Positions 1 to 7,213 of a stretch of 32,325 nucleotides of DNA are shown here, one piece after another. The stretch is from an uncultured Oscillospiraceae bacterium (GTDB taxonomy: Bacteria > Bacillota_A > Clostridia > Oscillospirales > Oscillospiraceae), in contig CAAEDK010000091.1 in NCBI GenBank assembly GCA_900754605.1, positions 1 to 32,325 on the forward strand. Direction: 5' to 3'. Every line of letters starts with the position of its first letter. Positions within the stretch are counted from its first letter, which is position 1. The notes beneath the pieces were generated by a model, which ran no database searches, was not told the origin of the DNA, and was given only the letters and a program-made list of their open reading frames with translations. Made by a program: the position numbers and the translations under genes.

Positions 1-1359
1 AAGGTCAACGCCGCGGACAAGACGGAGCGGCTTTCTGACGCTGTTTTTGAGATCCGCAAGGCATCGGATGACGCCCTAGTGGACACCGTCACCACGGGAG
101 ACACCGGCACTGTGTTTGCTCCGCTTGCCGAGGGCGATTATTATGCTCTGGAACTGGAAAGCCCCTCCGGATTCAAGCTGGACTCTACCCGGCACTATTT
201 CACCGTCAAGGATGGCGAGGTCACCCAGGAGGTCATTGAAAATGAGGCCGTCTCCGGCATTCTGCTCCATAAGGTGGACAGCGCCACTGGGGATGGAATT
301 TATGGCGTCACCTTCCTGCTCTACGATGATACCAACACCCCCATTGGCCAGTACACCTCGGATGACCGAGGCTATGTTTACATTGAGGGGTTGGAGAGTG
401 GCCGCTTTTATTTGCGTGAATTGGAAAACGAAGGTTATATCGTAGACACGGAGAAAAAGACCGTCTATGTAAAGTCTGGGGAGACCACGGAGATCACCTG
501 GAAGAATACCCCCATCACCGGTCAGATTCAGATCACGAAAACCTCGGCAGACTATAACAGTATGAATGGCTGGCCCGCCGGGACGCCCATCCCCAACACG
601 GAGTTCGAGATTTATAACGCCCGGACCGGCAAGCTGGTAGATACCATCCGCACGGACAAAAATGGTGTCGCCGTCTCCAAGCCCTTGCCTTTGGCGCGCT
701 ACGAAGTGATCGAATCCAAAGCCGCGGATTTCTATGGCCTGGACAAGACTCCCATCGAGGTGGAGATCGAGTACGCCGGGCAGATCGTGAAAGCCGCCAT
801 GACCAACAAGAGCCTCTACACCAACGTCTCCATCAAGAAGACCGGCTATGTGGAGGTCATGCCCGGCCAGACCCTACGCTACGACTTCACCGACATCGCC
901 AACAACTCCACCACATCCCTCGAGTCTTTCTACTGGAGGGAGCGCCTGCCTGCTTTCGCGCACTTGCAGAAAATCGTCACCGGCACCTGGAACGTCCCCG
1001 GCAGCTACAAGATCGTCTATAAGACCACGCTCAGCGGAGATACCTACCGGGTCCTGGCGGACAATCTCAGCACCCAGCAGAACTATGTGCTGGATGCCTC
1101 GCCAGCGGCCCTGGGCCTCGCCTCCGGGGAGAAGGCAACGGAGTTCATGGTGGTGTTCGGGATCGTGCCGGCCAACTTCCGGCAGGTGGAGGCGCCCGTG
1201 GTGTACTGCACCGCCAGCCAGTGGCTCACCGGCGGCAGCCAGATCGTCAACCAGACAGATGTGGGCGGCATCCACGATGGGCAGTGGATCATGGCCACCT
1301 CCCGGTGGGCGACCAAGGTCTATAAGCCTGCTGAACCCCTGCCCAGAACCGGATATTGA
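1..1359 (+). CDS. SpaA/Cna-B-like surface protein, 5' end outside window
   Basis: The frame is open from base 1, so the N-terminus lies outside the window. The visible 452 residues contain successive prealbumin-like (SpaA/Cna-B) modules; typical strings are DAVFEIRKASD, GVTFLLYDDTN and NTEFEIYNARTGK, followed by segments such as GRFYLRELENEGY. Such modules build Gram-positive pilins and adhesins, often stabilised by isopeptide bonds. After about residue 275 there is a different beta-rich region. The protein ends in LPRTGY and then a stop codon. This looks like a sortase motif, but the hydrophobic helix and basic tail that normally follow are absent. It heads the conjugation module, and a class B sortase lies at 21581-22396, so a role in donor-recipient contact or at the cell surface is likely. 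The family assignment is firm; the anchoring mode is inferred. Confidence 0.8.
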   Translation, partial: KVNAADKTERLSDAVFEIRKASDDALVDTVTTGDTGTVFAPLAEGDYYALELESPSGFKLDSTRHYFTVKDGEVTQEVIENEAVSGILLHKVDSATGDGIYGVTFLLYDDTNTPIGQYTSDDRGYVYIEGLESGRFYLRELENEGYIVDTEKKTVYVKSGETTEITWKNTPITGQIQITKTSADYNSMNGWPAGTPIPNTEFEIYNARTGKLVDTIRTDKNGVAVSKPLPLARYEVIESKAADFYGLDKTPIEVEIEYAGQIVKAAMTNKSLYTNVSIKKTGYVEVMPGQTLRYDFTDIANNSTTSLESFYWRERLPAFAHLQKIVTGTWNVPGSYKIVYKTTLSGDTYRVLADNLSTQQNYVLDASPAALGLASGEKATEFMVVFGIVPANFRQVEAPVVYCTASQWLTGGSQIVNQTDVGGIHDGQWIMATSRWATKVYKPAEPLPRTGY

Positions 1360-1374
1360 GAAGCATCAGAAACT

Positions 1375-1412
1375 GGAGAGCCGCCCCGATTTGGGTCGGC
1401 TCTCCCATTTTC
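1375..1412 (+). terminator. Hairpin between surface-protein gene and VirB2-like gene
   Basis: The arms GGAGAGCCG and CGGCTCTCC (1375-1383 and 1397-1405) pair. Past one mismatch, CCC/GGG extends the stem over a short loop. A weak T-rich tail (CATTTTCG) follows. It could be a leaky terminator or attenuator, because the next gene starts only 17 bases downstream. Confidence 0.45.
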
Positions 1413-1428
1413 GATAGGAGGAACAACG

Positions 1429-1761
1429 ATGAACCGTAAGAGATTCCTGCCTATGCTGACAGCATTCTACCTGCTGGCGGCTCTGTTCTGCACCCCAGCC
1501 CTGGCGGTCGGCAGTGTGGCGGATGCGGTGGAACAGACTTGGGGCGACGCCTCAGAGCAGATCAAGGCTGTAGTGGACAGCGTAGTGTTTCCGGCGTTGA
1601 GCATGGTGCTGGCCATTGCGTTTTTTGTGAAGCTGGCGCTGACGTATTTTGAGTATCGGAAGCACGGACAATTTGAGTGGACGGGCCCGGCCATCCTGTT
1701 CGTCTGCCTGATCTTCGTCCTGCTGGCCCCCAACTACATCTGGGGCATCATCGGAGGATAA
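1429..1761 (+). CDS. VirB2-like pilin subunit (DUF3852-like)
   Basis: This 110-residue protein starts at ATG 1429 behind AGGAGG. It has a typical signal peptide: basic start MNRKR, a hydrophobic core, and a probable cleavage site after CTPALA. Two hydrophobic helices follow, at about residues 48-64 and 83-107. Size, cleaved signal and two-helix layout fit VirB2/TrbC-type pilins; in clostridial conjugative elements the equivalent is usually annotated DUF3852. It would be processed in the membrane and form the pilus or channel subunit of the type IV secretion system. The VirB6-like, VirB3-like and VirB4 genes follow in the same direction, which supports the role. The VirB2 role is inferred from topology and position rather than from a diagnostic motif. 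Confidence 0.7.
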   Translation: MNRKRFLPMLTAFYLLAALFCTPALAVGSVADAVEQTWGDASEQIKAVVDSVVFPALSMVLAIAFFVKLALTYFEYRKHGQFEWTGPAILFVCLIFVLLAPNYIWGIIGG

Positions 1762-1772
1762 GGAGAATGGTA

Positions 1773-2336
1773 ATGCAGAGAGAGGAATTTTCGGAGAGGG
1801 CCCAGACACAGAAGATGGATACGAACCAGGGAGAGCGGGCACGCCTGGAAAATAGGAGGCGGTTTTCAGGGGAACTGGCGGAGGGGGCCCTTCAGTTTTT
1901 CGCCCTGGAACAAACCCTTGGTGGCCAGGCGGGAGGCTTTGGAGCGTGGCTGCAAGCCACATACGAGTTGAATGAAGATTTTGAAGAGCCCTATTCAAAA
2001 GTAGTGGATGACATCTGTCAGGCATTTCGGGAGGTGGAGCGCCGCCATGGGACAGCAATCGCCCAACATTTATATGACGTCCACTCTGTCATCCTTCCGA
2101 CGGAGATTCAGAACGCTGCCGATTACCTGGCTCTTGGCGGGCAGCCGGAGGATCTCCCAGCGTTGGCAAGGAGCGGCATTTTTCTGGAGCATCTGGACCC
2201 AGATGCCATCACCAGGGCTATCGACTACATGGAGTCTGCCGGAGAGGCATCCGGCGCCTATCAGGCCGCAAAAGTTGAGACACAGGATAAGACCTGGGAT
2301 TCCGGACAGAAGTTCCAGCAGACCATGGGGAGGTAA
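1773..2336 (+). CDS. Hypothetical ICE protein
   Basis: I do not recognise this 187-residue, soluble and rather acidic protein. The start at ATG 1773 is chosen because AGGAG at 1761-1765 is 7 bases upstream; the ATG at 1767 would be too close. It begins 11 bases after the VirB2-like stop, so it is probably co-transcribed. It has no signal peptide or membrane helix. The N-terminal third is rich in Arg, Glu and Gln, and the middle is predicted helical (motifs LQATYELNEDFEEPYSK and ICQAFREVERRHG). An accessory function in conjugation is possible, but nothing visible proves it. Confidence 0.6.
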   Translation: MQREEFSERAQTQKMDTNQGERARLENRRRFSGELAEGALQFFALEQTLGGQAGGFGAWLQATYELNEDFEEPYSKVVDDICQAFREVERRHGTAIAQHLYDVHSVILPTEIQNAADYLALGGQPEDLPALARSGIFLEHLDPDAITRAIDYMESAGEASGAYQAAKVETQDKTWDSGQKFQQTMGR

Positions 2337-2381
2337 CTTGGGTTACCGGAATGCCGCGGCTCGGGAATCATGAAAATCAGA

Positions 2382-2410
2382 TTGCTTAATGTCCTACCGC
2401 AGGGTATAAT
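2382..2410 (+). promoter_or_regulatory. Promoter of the MNT-HEPN cassette
   Basis: A consensus -10 box TATAAT lies at 2405-2410, with TTGCTT at 2382-2387 exactly 17 bases upstream. It is 24 bases before the start of the nucleotidyltransferase gene. This gives the toxin-antitoxin cassette its own transcription inside the conjugation operon. Confidence 0.65.
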
Positions 2411-2434
2411 AAATTCAGCGAGGAGGTGCTGAGG

Positions 2435-2785
2435 ATGACGGTTAAAGTGAAAGAGGAATTGTCCCATATCTGCCAAATCATTGCGGAAACAGTGGATGCT
2501 GAAAAAATATACCTGTTTGGCTCCTATGCCTACGGCACCCCGAGTCGGGATAGTGACTATGATCTGTGTGTTCTCGTCTCTGATATGGCATTGCGTCCTG
2601 CAGACGCGGTCAAACGAATTCGCCGCGCCCTGTTCATGGTCCAGGACACGCCGCTGGATGTGATCGTGTATCATACCGGAGTCTTTCGGCAGAGGCAAGC
2701 ACAGCCCTCCCTGGAACGAAAAATTGCGAGAGAGGGGGTGGTCCTGTATGAACGGCCAAGAGACATGGAGCAGCGAATGGCTTGA
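2435..2785 (+). CDS. MNT-family nucleotidyltransferase (MntA-like antitoxin)
   Basis: This 116-residue protein starts at ATG 2435, 8 bases after AGGAGG (2421-2426); the GTG inside that ribosome site is rejected. The minimal nucleotidyltransferase signature GS-x10-DxD is intact (GSYAYGTPSRDSDYD), and a third acidic site is likely in LDVIV. Small proteins of this type pair with HEPN proteins. In studied MntA-HepT systems the antitoxin inactivates the toxin by adding AMP to a tyrosine. The HEPN gene follows with a 38-base overlap, so the pair is translationally coupled. Promoter at 2382 and terminator at 3232 frame the two genes as an independent cassette between conjugation genes. Confidence 0.85.
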   Translation: MTVKVKEELSHICQIIAETVDAEKIYLFGSYAYGTPSRDSDYDLCVLVSDMALRPADAVKRIRRALFMVQDTPLDVIVYHTGVFRQRQAQPSLERKIAREGVVLYERPRDMEQRMA

Positions 2786-3200
2786 CTTGGCGGAAATGGA
2801 CCTTGGCGCTGCGGAATACTTGCTTGGGATGCGTCCAGTACCTGTGGAGATCATCTGCTATCACTGCGAACAGGCAGCTGAGAAAATGCTGAAAGGAACA
2901 CTGGCGCAATTTGGCATGGAACCGCCCAAGACACATGATTTGATTCAGCTCTGCAAGCTCTGTATGGAGCGGGACCCGCAGTTTGAGCAGTTGGCAGACG
3001 CCTGCGTGGAACTGACCCCCTATGGTGTACAGGTGCGGTATCCGTCCCATATGGAGCTGGATGAGTCTGACATGAACTGCGCACTGCGGGAATGCAGGAA
3101 GATCCGCGAATTCGTTTTACAGAGACTGGATCCACATATCTCACAAGACATTAAAGCGGTAACAGAAGCAAAACGGAAGTTTGAGCAACACATGGGATAA
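2748..3200 (+). CDS. HEPN-domain protein (toxin partner of MNT)
   Basis: This 150-residue protein starts at ATG 2748, behind GAGAGGGGG and inside the end of the MNT gene. It shows the HEPN pattern of the PF05168 type: an N-terminal helix with WLDLAEMDLGAAEYLL, the central motif YHCEQAAEKMLKG, and C-terminal RYPSH in the position of the usual RYP signature. The canonical RNase motif R-x4-6-H is not clearly present; only R-x3-H is seen. It could therefore be an RNase toxin with a variant motif or a non-catalytic substrate-binding partner. Pairing with the upstream MNT gene is strongly supported by overlap and shared terminator. Toxicity is inferred. Confidence 0.8.
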   Translation: MNGQETWSSEWLDLAEMDLGAAEYLLGMRPVPVEIICYHCEQAAEKMLKGTLAQFGMEPPKTHDLIQLCKLCMERDPQFEQLADACVELTPYGVQVRYPSHMELDESDMNCALRECRKIREFVLQRLDPHISQDIKAVTEAKRKFEQHMG

Positions 3201-3231
3201 TACAAAGGCAGCAATTCCTGATGGGTTTCAG

Positions 3232-3267
3232 AAGCGGACACAGAAACTGTGTCCGCTTTTGTTTTTT
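3232..3267 (+). terminator. Intrinsic terminator of MNT-HEPN cassette
   Basis: A perfect 12-bp stem (AAGCGGACACAG at 3232-3243 and its complement at 3247-3258) has a 3-base loop and is followed by a T-rich run, TTGTTTTTT. It ends the toxin-antitoxin transcript. Confidence 0.9.
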
Positions 3268-3352
3268 CAACCCCAATTCTAGATGCGCCGCTTGTGCTGT
3301 GCTTCACTTTTGGTGCAGATTATTTGTATATAGAACGGAGGAATTTTTTTCA

Positions 3353-4252
3353 TTGTTTATCTGGGACTTTGTAGCGTCTACGGTCATGGATGATCTCATC
3401 GACTGGTTCTATGGCCAACTGGTGGGCTTTTTGGGGAATTTCTTTGCCCAAATGGGTAATATGGGCGTGGAACTGTTTGACCTGGAATGGGTGCAGGCTG
3501 TGATTTTGTTTTTCTCCAAACTAGCTTGGGCTCTGTTCGCTGTGAGCCTAGTGGTACGAGCATTCGAGTGCGGCATTGAGTACGCCAGCGGCCGGGCCAA
3601 TCTACAGCAAACAGCTCTGGACATGATCAAGGGCTTCTTTGCCGTGTCCCTGTTCACCACGGTTCCCGTCCGGCTGTACGCCCTGTCAGTATCCCTCCAA
3701 GGAACTCTTTCTGTAGGACTGACCGGTTCGGACACCACCATCGGAGAGGTAGGGCAGCAGATCATTACGGACCTCAGTGAAATCGACTCCCTGGCGGACA
3801 TGATCGACAACAGCTACTTCGGCCTTGGTGTCATCACCAGCCCCCTCATGATCCTGTTCTGCGTCATCCTTATGGCTTACGCGGTGATTAAGGTGTTCTT
3901 CGCCAACCTGAAGCGGGGCGGTATCCTGTTGATTCAGATCGCCGTGGGAAGTCTCTATATGTTCTCTATTCCGCGAGGATACATCGACGGCTTCGTCCAG
4001 TGGATGAAGCAGGTCATCGGCCTGTGCCTGACAGCCTTCCTCCAATCTACTATCCTGGTGGCGGGACTTATGGTGTTCAAGGACCATGCCCTGCTGGGAC
4101 TGGGGCTTATGCTCTCCGCAGGAGAGGTCCCCAGGATCGCCGGAACCTTTGGGCTGGACACCACCACCCGGGCGAATATCATGAGCGCGGTCTACACCGC
4201 CCAGGCGGCAATCAACACCACCAGGACGATTGCTGGGACAGTGCTAAAATAG
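3353..4252 (+). CDS. VirB6/TrbL-like inner-membrane channel protein
   Basis: This 299-residue protein has several hydrophobic helices, at roughly residues 40-65, 85-110, 160-190, 195-215 and 220-250. The start is taken as TTG 3353, 10 bases after GGAGGA (3337-3342). The frame is open further upstream, but that stretch crosses the terminator of the preceding cassette and is not protein-like. The multi-helix layout, size and place between VirB2-like and VirB3/VirB4 genes fit the VirB6/TrbL family, which forms part of the membrane channel for DNA transfer. The conserved central string VIKVFFANLKRGGILL and a hydrophilic C-terminus (TTTRANIMSAVYTAQAA) fit clostridial members of this group. Family placement is good; the exact start is uncertain. 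Confidence 0.75.
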   Translation: MFIWDFVASTVMDDLIDWFYGQLVGFLGNFFAQMGNMGVELFDLEWVQAVILFFSKLAWALFAVSLVVRAFECGIEYASGRANLQQTALDMIKGFFAVSLFTTVPVRLYALSVSLQGTLSVGLTGSDTTIGEVGQQIITDLSEIDSLADMIDNSYFGLGVITSPLMILFCVILMAYAVIKVFFANLKRGGILLIQIAVGSLYMFSIPRGYIDGFVQWMKQVIGLCLTAFLQSTILVAGLMVFKDHALLGLGLMLSAGEVPRIAGTFGLDTTTRANIMSAVYTAQAAINTTRTIAGTVLK

Positions 4253-4338
4253 GAATAGGCGGTTATAACTGATTGAAAACGAGCGTAGACAGATGTATCT
4301 CATCGAGAAGGAATTTTTTATGGACTATGGAATATAGG

Positions 4339-4367
4339 TTGAATTTATCCTACTTTTTAGATATACT
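4339..4367 (+). promoter_or_regulatory. Promoter of phd-doc
   Basis: TTGAAT (4339-4344) and TATACT (4362-4367) are separated by exactly 17 bases. They lie just upstream of the phd ribosome site. Confidence 0.7.
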
Positions 4368-4373
4368 AAAAAG
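4353..4373 (+). promoter_or_regulatory. Palindromic operator overlapping the phd-doc -10 box
   Basis: CTTTTTAG and CTAAAAAG form a perfect 8-bp inverted repeat separated by ATATA and cover the -10 box. Phd/YefM proteins bind such palindromes to repress their own operon, so this is the expected autoregulatory site. Confidence 0.65.
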
Positions 4374-4388
4374 CAGGAGGTGAATACC

Positions 4389-4631
4389 ATGCTGATCAAC
4401 ACGGAGCAGATGATTTCCATGAGTGAAGCAAATCAGAATTTTTCCAAGGTTGCCCGAATGGTAGATCAGGAGGGGCAAGCGATCATCCTTAAAAATAACG
4501 TTCCCCGTTATTTGGTGATTGAATTTTCACAGGCAGAACAGGAGCAGACTGCATCCGATGAAGACGTCCGCGAGATATCCCGGCGGCTGATTGCAAGAAA
4601 TCATGCGGCCTATGAGGAGTTAGCTAAATGA
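4389..4631 (+). CDS. Phd/YefM-family antitoxin
   Basis: This 80-residue protein starts at ATG 4389, 8 bases after AGGAGG (4375-4380). Its N-terminal half shows the Phd/YefM fold pattern: SMSEANQNFSKVARMVDQEG, then a strand with AIILKNNVPRYLVIEF. The N-terminal half should bind DNA. The C-terminal half is charged, probably flexible, and would wrap around the toxin. Its stop overlaps the Doc start by ATGA, so translation is coupled. Promoter and palindromic operator lie directly upstream. Because the toxin gene is truncated, this antitoxin may now be orphaned or may serve against a toxin elsewhere. Confidence 0.88.
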   Translation: MLINTEQMISMSEANQNFSKVARMVDQEGQAIILKNNVPRYLVIEFSQAEQEQTASDEDVREISRRLIARNHAAYEELAK

Positions 4632-4879
4632 TTCGGCTGAATATGCAGCAGGTATTGCTGCTCCACGAAGAGCTAATCCAAGAGACTGGAGGCATCCATG
4701 GGTTTCGAGATGAGAACCTGCTTGAGACTGCCCTTACAGCTCCCTTCCAGACCTTCAACGATCAGCCGCTGTATCCGTCGCTCCAACAGAAAGCAGTACG
4801 GCTTTGCTATGGCATTGTGATGAATCATCCCTTCCTAGACGGTAATAAGCGAATAGGTGCTCATGTCATGTTAAAATAA
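4628..4879 (+). pseudogene. Truncated Doc/Fic-family toxin
   Basis: The 83-residue product matches the start of Doc-type proteins, including the active-site motif HPFLDGNKR, with which Fic/Doc enzymes phosphorylate or AMPylate targets (Doc inactivates EF-Tu). Doc proteins are normally about 120-130 residues. Here the frame stops at VMLK directly after the motif, and the AT-rich gene at 4900 begins 20 bases later. The C-terminal helices that complete the fold are missing, so the toxin is probably inactive. The break coincides with a change in base composition, which suggests that acquisition of the next gene cut it. The start at ATG 4628 overlaps the antitoxin stop. Confidence 0.8.
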
Positions 4880-4899
4880 TTTAAAAAGGGGCATTCCTG

Positions 4900-5628
4900 A
4901 TGGAAAATATGCTTGATAAAGCTCTTAAAGTCGCAAGATCTGATACTGTAAAGGCCTCTGGAAAGACCTTGTTTAAAGATATAATTGGAATATTGATGTA
5001 TGACCCTAATGCAGCATGGTCTATGCTAGAAGATGTAAAAAAGCTGTCATCCACGATTAGAGACGGAATTTTTTTTGAATGCCTTGAAACATATATTTTA
5101 TATTCCTATAGGTATAATGAAGAAACAAATCAATTTGAATCGGAAAATTTGCAGTCACTTGCAGAGGCTTTAGCTGATGCAAGTCCTAATACAGAGGCCA
5201 ATTACGAAGGCCGACCAGATAAGTTGAACGAGTATGCTAAGCGACTTATTAAATTGATTGATGATTGCGGTACCAAACAAAAAGCACGCTACATAGCTTC
5301 CTTAACGAGGGCTTTACTTTCTAAGCAAATCGATACTCAAAAATTTTTTCAACTGAGTCGATGTATACGAAATCTAACAGAAGAAGACCTATTATTCTTA
5401 AGCGAAAATATCGACCAGCGTAATGTTTCCGGAGAAAACGATTATGTAGCCGATTACAGAGCATTAGGGCTGCTTTACGAAACTAACAATGGTTTTTCGT
5501 ATTCAAAACGGGCATTTGAACTCAAGAAGTATGCGCTGTGTTATGAAAAACAAATTGCTATTCCAGAGAGCTTTCCAAAGAAACACACACCGTTAGGGGG
5601 GGAGTTGCAGGTGAGTTATAATACATGA
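4900..5628 (+). CDS. AT-rich gene of unknown function
   Basis: I do not recognise this 242-residue protein. ATG 4900 lies about 9 bases after AAAGGGG. Codon use is much more AT-rich than in the surrounding conjugation genes (many AAA, ATT, TTA and GAA codons), a sign of separate acquisition. No signal peptide or membrane helix is visible. It is largely helical and charged, with KTLFKDIIGILMYDPNAAW near the N-terminus, a central ADASPNTEANYEGRPDK linker and a C-terminal half built of short helices (LIDDCGTKQKARYIASLTRA). It sits directly behind a truncated toxin gene and ahead of a DNA repair gene, so it belongs to a cargo cluster; a role in defence or stress response is only a guess. Confidence 0.65.
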   Translation: MENMLDKALKVARSDTVKASGKTLFKDIIGILMYDPNAAWSMLEDVKKLSSTIRDGIFFECLETYILYSYRYNEETNQFESENLQSLAEALADASPNTEANYEGRPDKLNEYAKRLIKLIDDCGTKQKARYIASLTRALLSKQIDTQKFFQLSRCIRNLTEEDLLFLSENIDQRNVSGENDYVADYRALGLLYETNNGFSYSKRAFELKKYALCYEKQIAIPESFPKKHTPLGGELQVSYNT

Positions 5629-5695
5629 GGGATTCTAATTAGTCGGAAATATAGATCAAATTAACACAGGAAAAAGAATATAGCATAGCGTTCTT

Positions 5696-6295
5696 TTAAC
5701 GAGGTTCCATTGATGGGACCTCGTTATTGTTTTGGGGGATTGACCAATTCCCCGGATGACAGAAGCAAGCCAGCTCGTGGTCGTTGACCACGCCCGTTGC
5801 CTGGAGAAACGAATAGATAATGGTCGTGCCCACGAAATTCATGCCCCGGCGCTTCAGGTCCTTGGAGATGCGGTCGGACAGCTCTGTGTGCGTGTGCGGA
5901 GTATCATCTGTATTCAAAATGACCTGGCCTCCGGTAAAGCCCCAGAGATAGCTGTCAAAAAAGCCGAACTCCTCTTGAATGGAGAGAAAGACCTTGGCAT
6001 TCTGGATCGCGGCTAGAATTTTGCGCCGGTTGCGGACGATCCCCGTGTCCTCCATCAGTGCCTCGACTTTTTCTGGGCCGTACTGGGCGACCACGACAGG
6101 TTCAAAGTAGTCAAAGGCAGTGCGGAATGCCTCCCGCTTATTCAAAATCGTCAGCCAGGAGAGTCCCGCCTGAAACCCTTCCAAAATCAGCATCTCGAAG
6201 AGTTTTCGGTCATCGTGTTCCGGCTGCCCCCACTCGTGGTCGTGGTAGGCGACGTAGAGATCGGAACGCGGGTCAGCCCAACGGCATCTCATCAT
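5696..6295 (-). CDS. tag: DNA-3-methyladenine glycosylase I
   Basis: The product removes N3-methyladenine from alkylated DNA in base excision repair. The 199-residue sequence has the family features: RCRW at the N-terminus and YHDHEWG (zinc-ligand Cys and His), LILEGFQAGLSW with the catalytic Glu, and VNDHELACFCHPG near the end with the second pair of zinc ligands. The start is ATG 6295, because GGAGG lies 8 bases upstream; the ATG at 6310 overlaps that ribosome site and is rejected. A TATAAT box is present upstream on the minus strand (6327-6332). It is a cargo gene in reverse orientation inside the transfer region and is complete. Confidence 0.93.
   Translation of the reverse strand: MMRCRWADPRSDLYVAYHDHEWGQPEHDDRKLFEMLILEGFQAGLSWLTILNKREAFRTAFDYFEPVVVAQYGPEKVEALMEDTGIVRNRRKILAAIQNAKVFLSIQEEFGFFDSYLWGFTGGQVILNTDDTPHTHTELSDRISKDLKRRGMNFVGTTIIYSFLQATGVVNDHELACFCHPGNWSIPQNNNEVPSMEPR
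5698..5725. terminator. Convergent-gene hairpin
   Basis: AACGAGGTTCC (5698-5708) pairs with GGGACCTCGTT (5715-5725) with one wobble and a 6-base loop. It lies at the 3' ends of two convergent genes and covers the last codons of tag. The + side continues ATTGTTTTGG, so it may stop the transcript from 4900-5628. Confidence 0.5.
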
Positions 6296-6514
6296 ATTGA
6301 TGGCCTCCATACTTTAAGATAGGTCCATTATACATGAACGCAGGAGTGCGGACCACTGTAAATTTTGTGTGCTGACCTGCAGACTCATGCTGCCGGGTTA
6401 TTTTTCTTAGGCTTTGTGCTTGGCTTTCAAGGTTTTCTTTAGTGGCTTTGGATATGGCTTTATGACCTTCATTGGAGTATGTTTGCTTTACTAACTAGAG
6501 AGGAGGACACAGAT

Positions 6515-6874
6515 GTGGCAGACACAAAAAATCTGTGTGCGCAAATCCCGATAGACCTGCACCGACAGGTCCGGGAACATCAGGAAGAGTCCGGGAAGAG
6601 CCTGGGCGAATACATGACTTGGCTGATCACAACATTTTATCAGACAGAGGTGGAAAAACAGATGAGCAGTACAGAATCCAGAACCGTTGCATTCCAGGTG
6701 CCGGCAGACCTGTTCGAGCAATTCAAGGTTTATCTGGATCGACATCATGTCAAGCAGAAAGCATTCTTCCTGGACTGCATCCAGCGGGCGCTGGCGGATG
6801 AAGCAGAGAGACCGCATGAGGTATCCACGGATGTAGATGAGGAAGAAGAGAATCATACAAGCGAAGAGTTGTAA
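6515..6874 (+). CDS. Ribbon-helix-helix-like accessory protein
   Basis: This 119-residue soluble protein is read from GTG 6515, 7 bases after AGGAGGA. The frame is open further upstream, but without a ribosome site. Two similar segments are visible: LCAQIPIDLHRQVREHQEESGKS and VAFQVPADLFEQFKVYLDRHHVK. Each has a short strand followed by two helices, as in ribbon-helix-helix proteins, so the protein may be a tandem RHH. The last 25 residues are very acidic (DEEEENHTSEEL). It lies just upstream of the VirB3-VirB4 genes behind a hairpin. Regulation of transfer genes or an auxiliary role in DNA processing is likely but not proven. Confidence 0.65.
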   Translation: MADTKNLCAQIPIDLHRQVREHQEESGKSLGEYMTWLITTFYQTEVEKQMSSTESRTVAFQVPADLFEQFKVYLDRHHVKQKAFFLDCIQRALADEAERPHEVSTDVDEEEENHTSEEL

Positions 6875-6884
6875 AAACGACAGA

Positions 6885-6928
6885 CGGCGCCGTCGGGGAT
6901 ATACCCGGCGGCGCCGCATTTTGATTTC
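6885..6928 (+). terminator. GC-rich hairpin before VirB3-like gene
   Basis: CGGCGCCG (6885-6892) and its copy at 6909-6916 pair. CGGG/CCCG extends the stem inside, and CATTTTGATTT follows. It is terminator-like but lies inside the transfer operon, so it may act as an attenuator. Confidence 0.55.
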
Positions 6929-6949
6929 TAATGAAAGGGGCTTGTAATC

Positions 6950-7213
6950 ATGTACATCTATCCCGAAAACCTGAAAGCCAAGCCCATGCTGTGGCTGTGG
7001 CTTCTGCGGGACATTGCCATCATCGGTGTGGCTGCTCTGATCTCCGTACTGTCTCTGGTGCAGGGAGTCGGAATGGCGCCGCTGGTGGTAACCGTTCTAT
7101 ATGCCTTTCTCTCCATTCAGGTGGATGGGGCCAGTATTCTGGATTTTCTCCGTCGGGCGGCCTGCTTCCTGATTTTCCAGCAGCAGAGATACGAATGGAG
7201 GCTGGACCCTTGA
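6950..7213 (+). CDS. VirB3-like membrane protein of the T4SS
   Basis: This 87-residue protein starts at ATG 6950 behind GAAAGGGG. It has two hydrophobic helices (about residues 20-42 and 44-62), short polar ends and a C-terminal amphipathic part (QQQRYEWRLDP). VirB3 or PrgI-type proteins have this size and layout and are encoded directly before VirB4, as here. It would sit in the cytoplasmic membrane and bind the VirB4 ATPase. Its stop overlaps the next start (TTGA at 7210-7213). The assignment rests on topology and gene order. Confidence 0.7.
   Translation: MYIYPENLKAKPMLWLWLLRDIAIIGVAALISVLSLVQGVGMAPLVVTVLYAFLSIQVDGASILDFLRRAACFLIFQQQRYEWRLDP

Noticed and set aside
874..1275. Long minus-strand open frame inside the surface-protein gene
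   Set aside because: It is a shadow of the + strand gene, has no ribosome site and no recognisable protein pattern.
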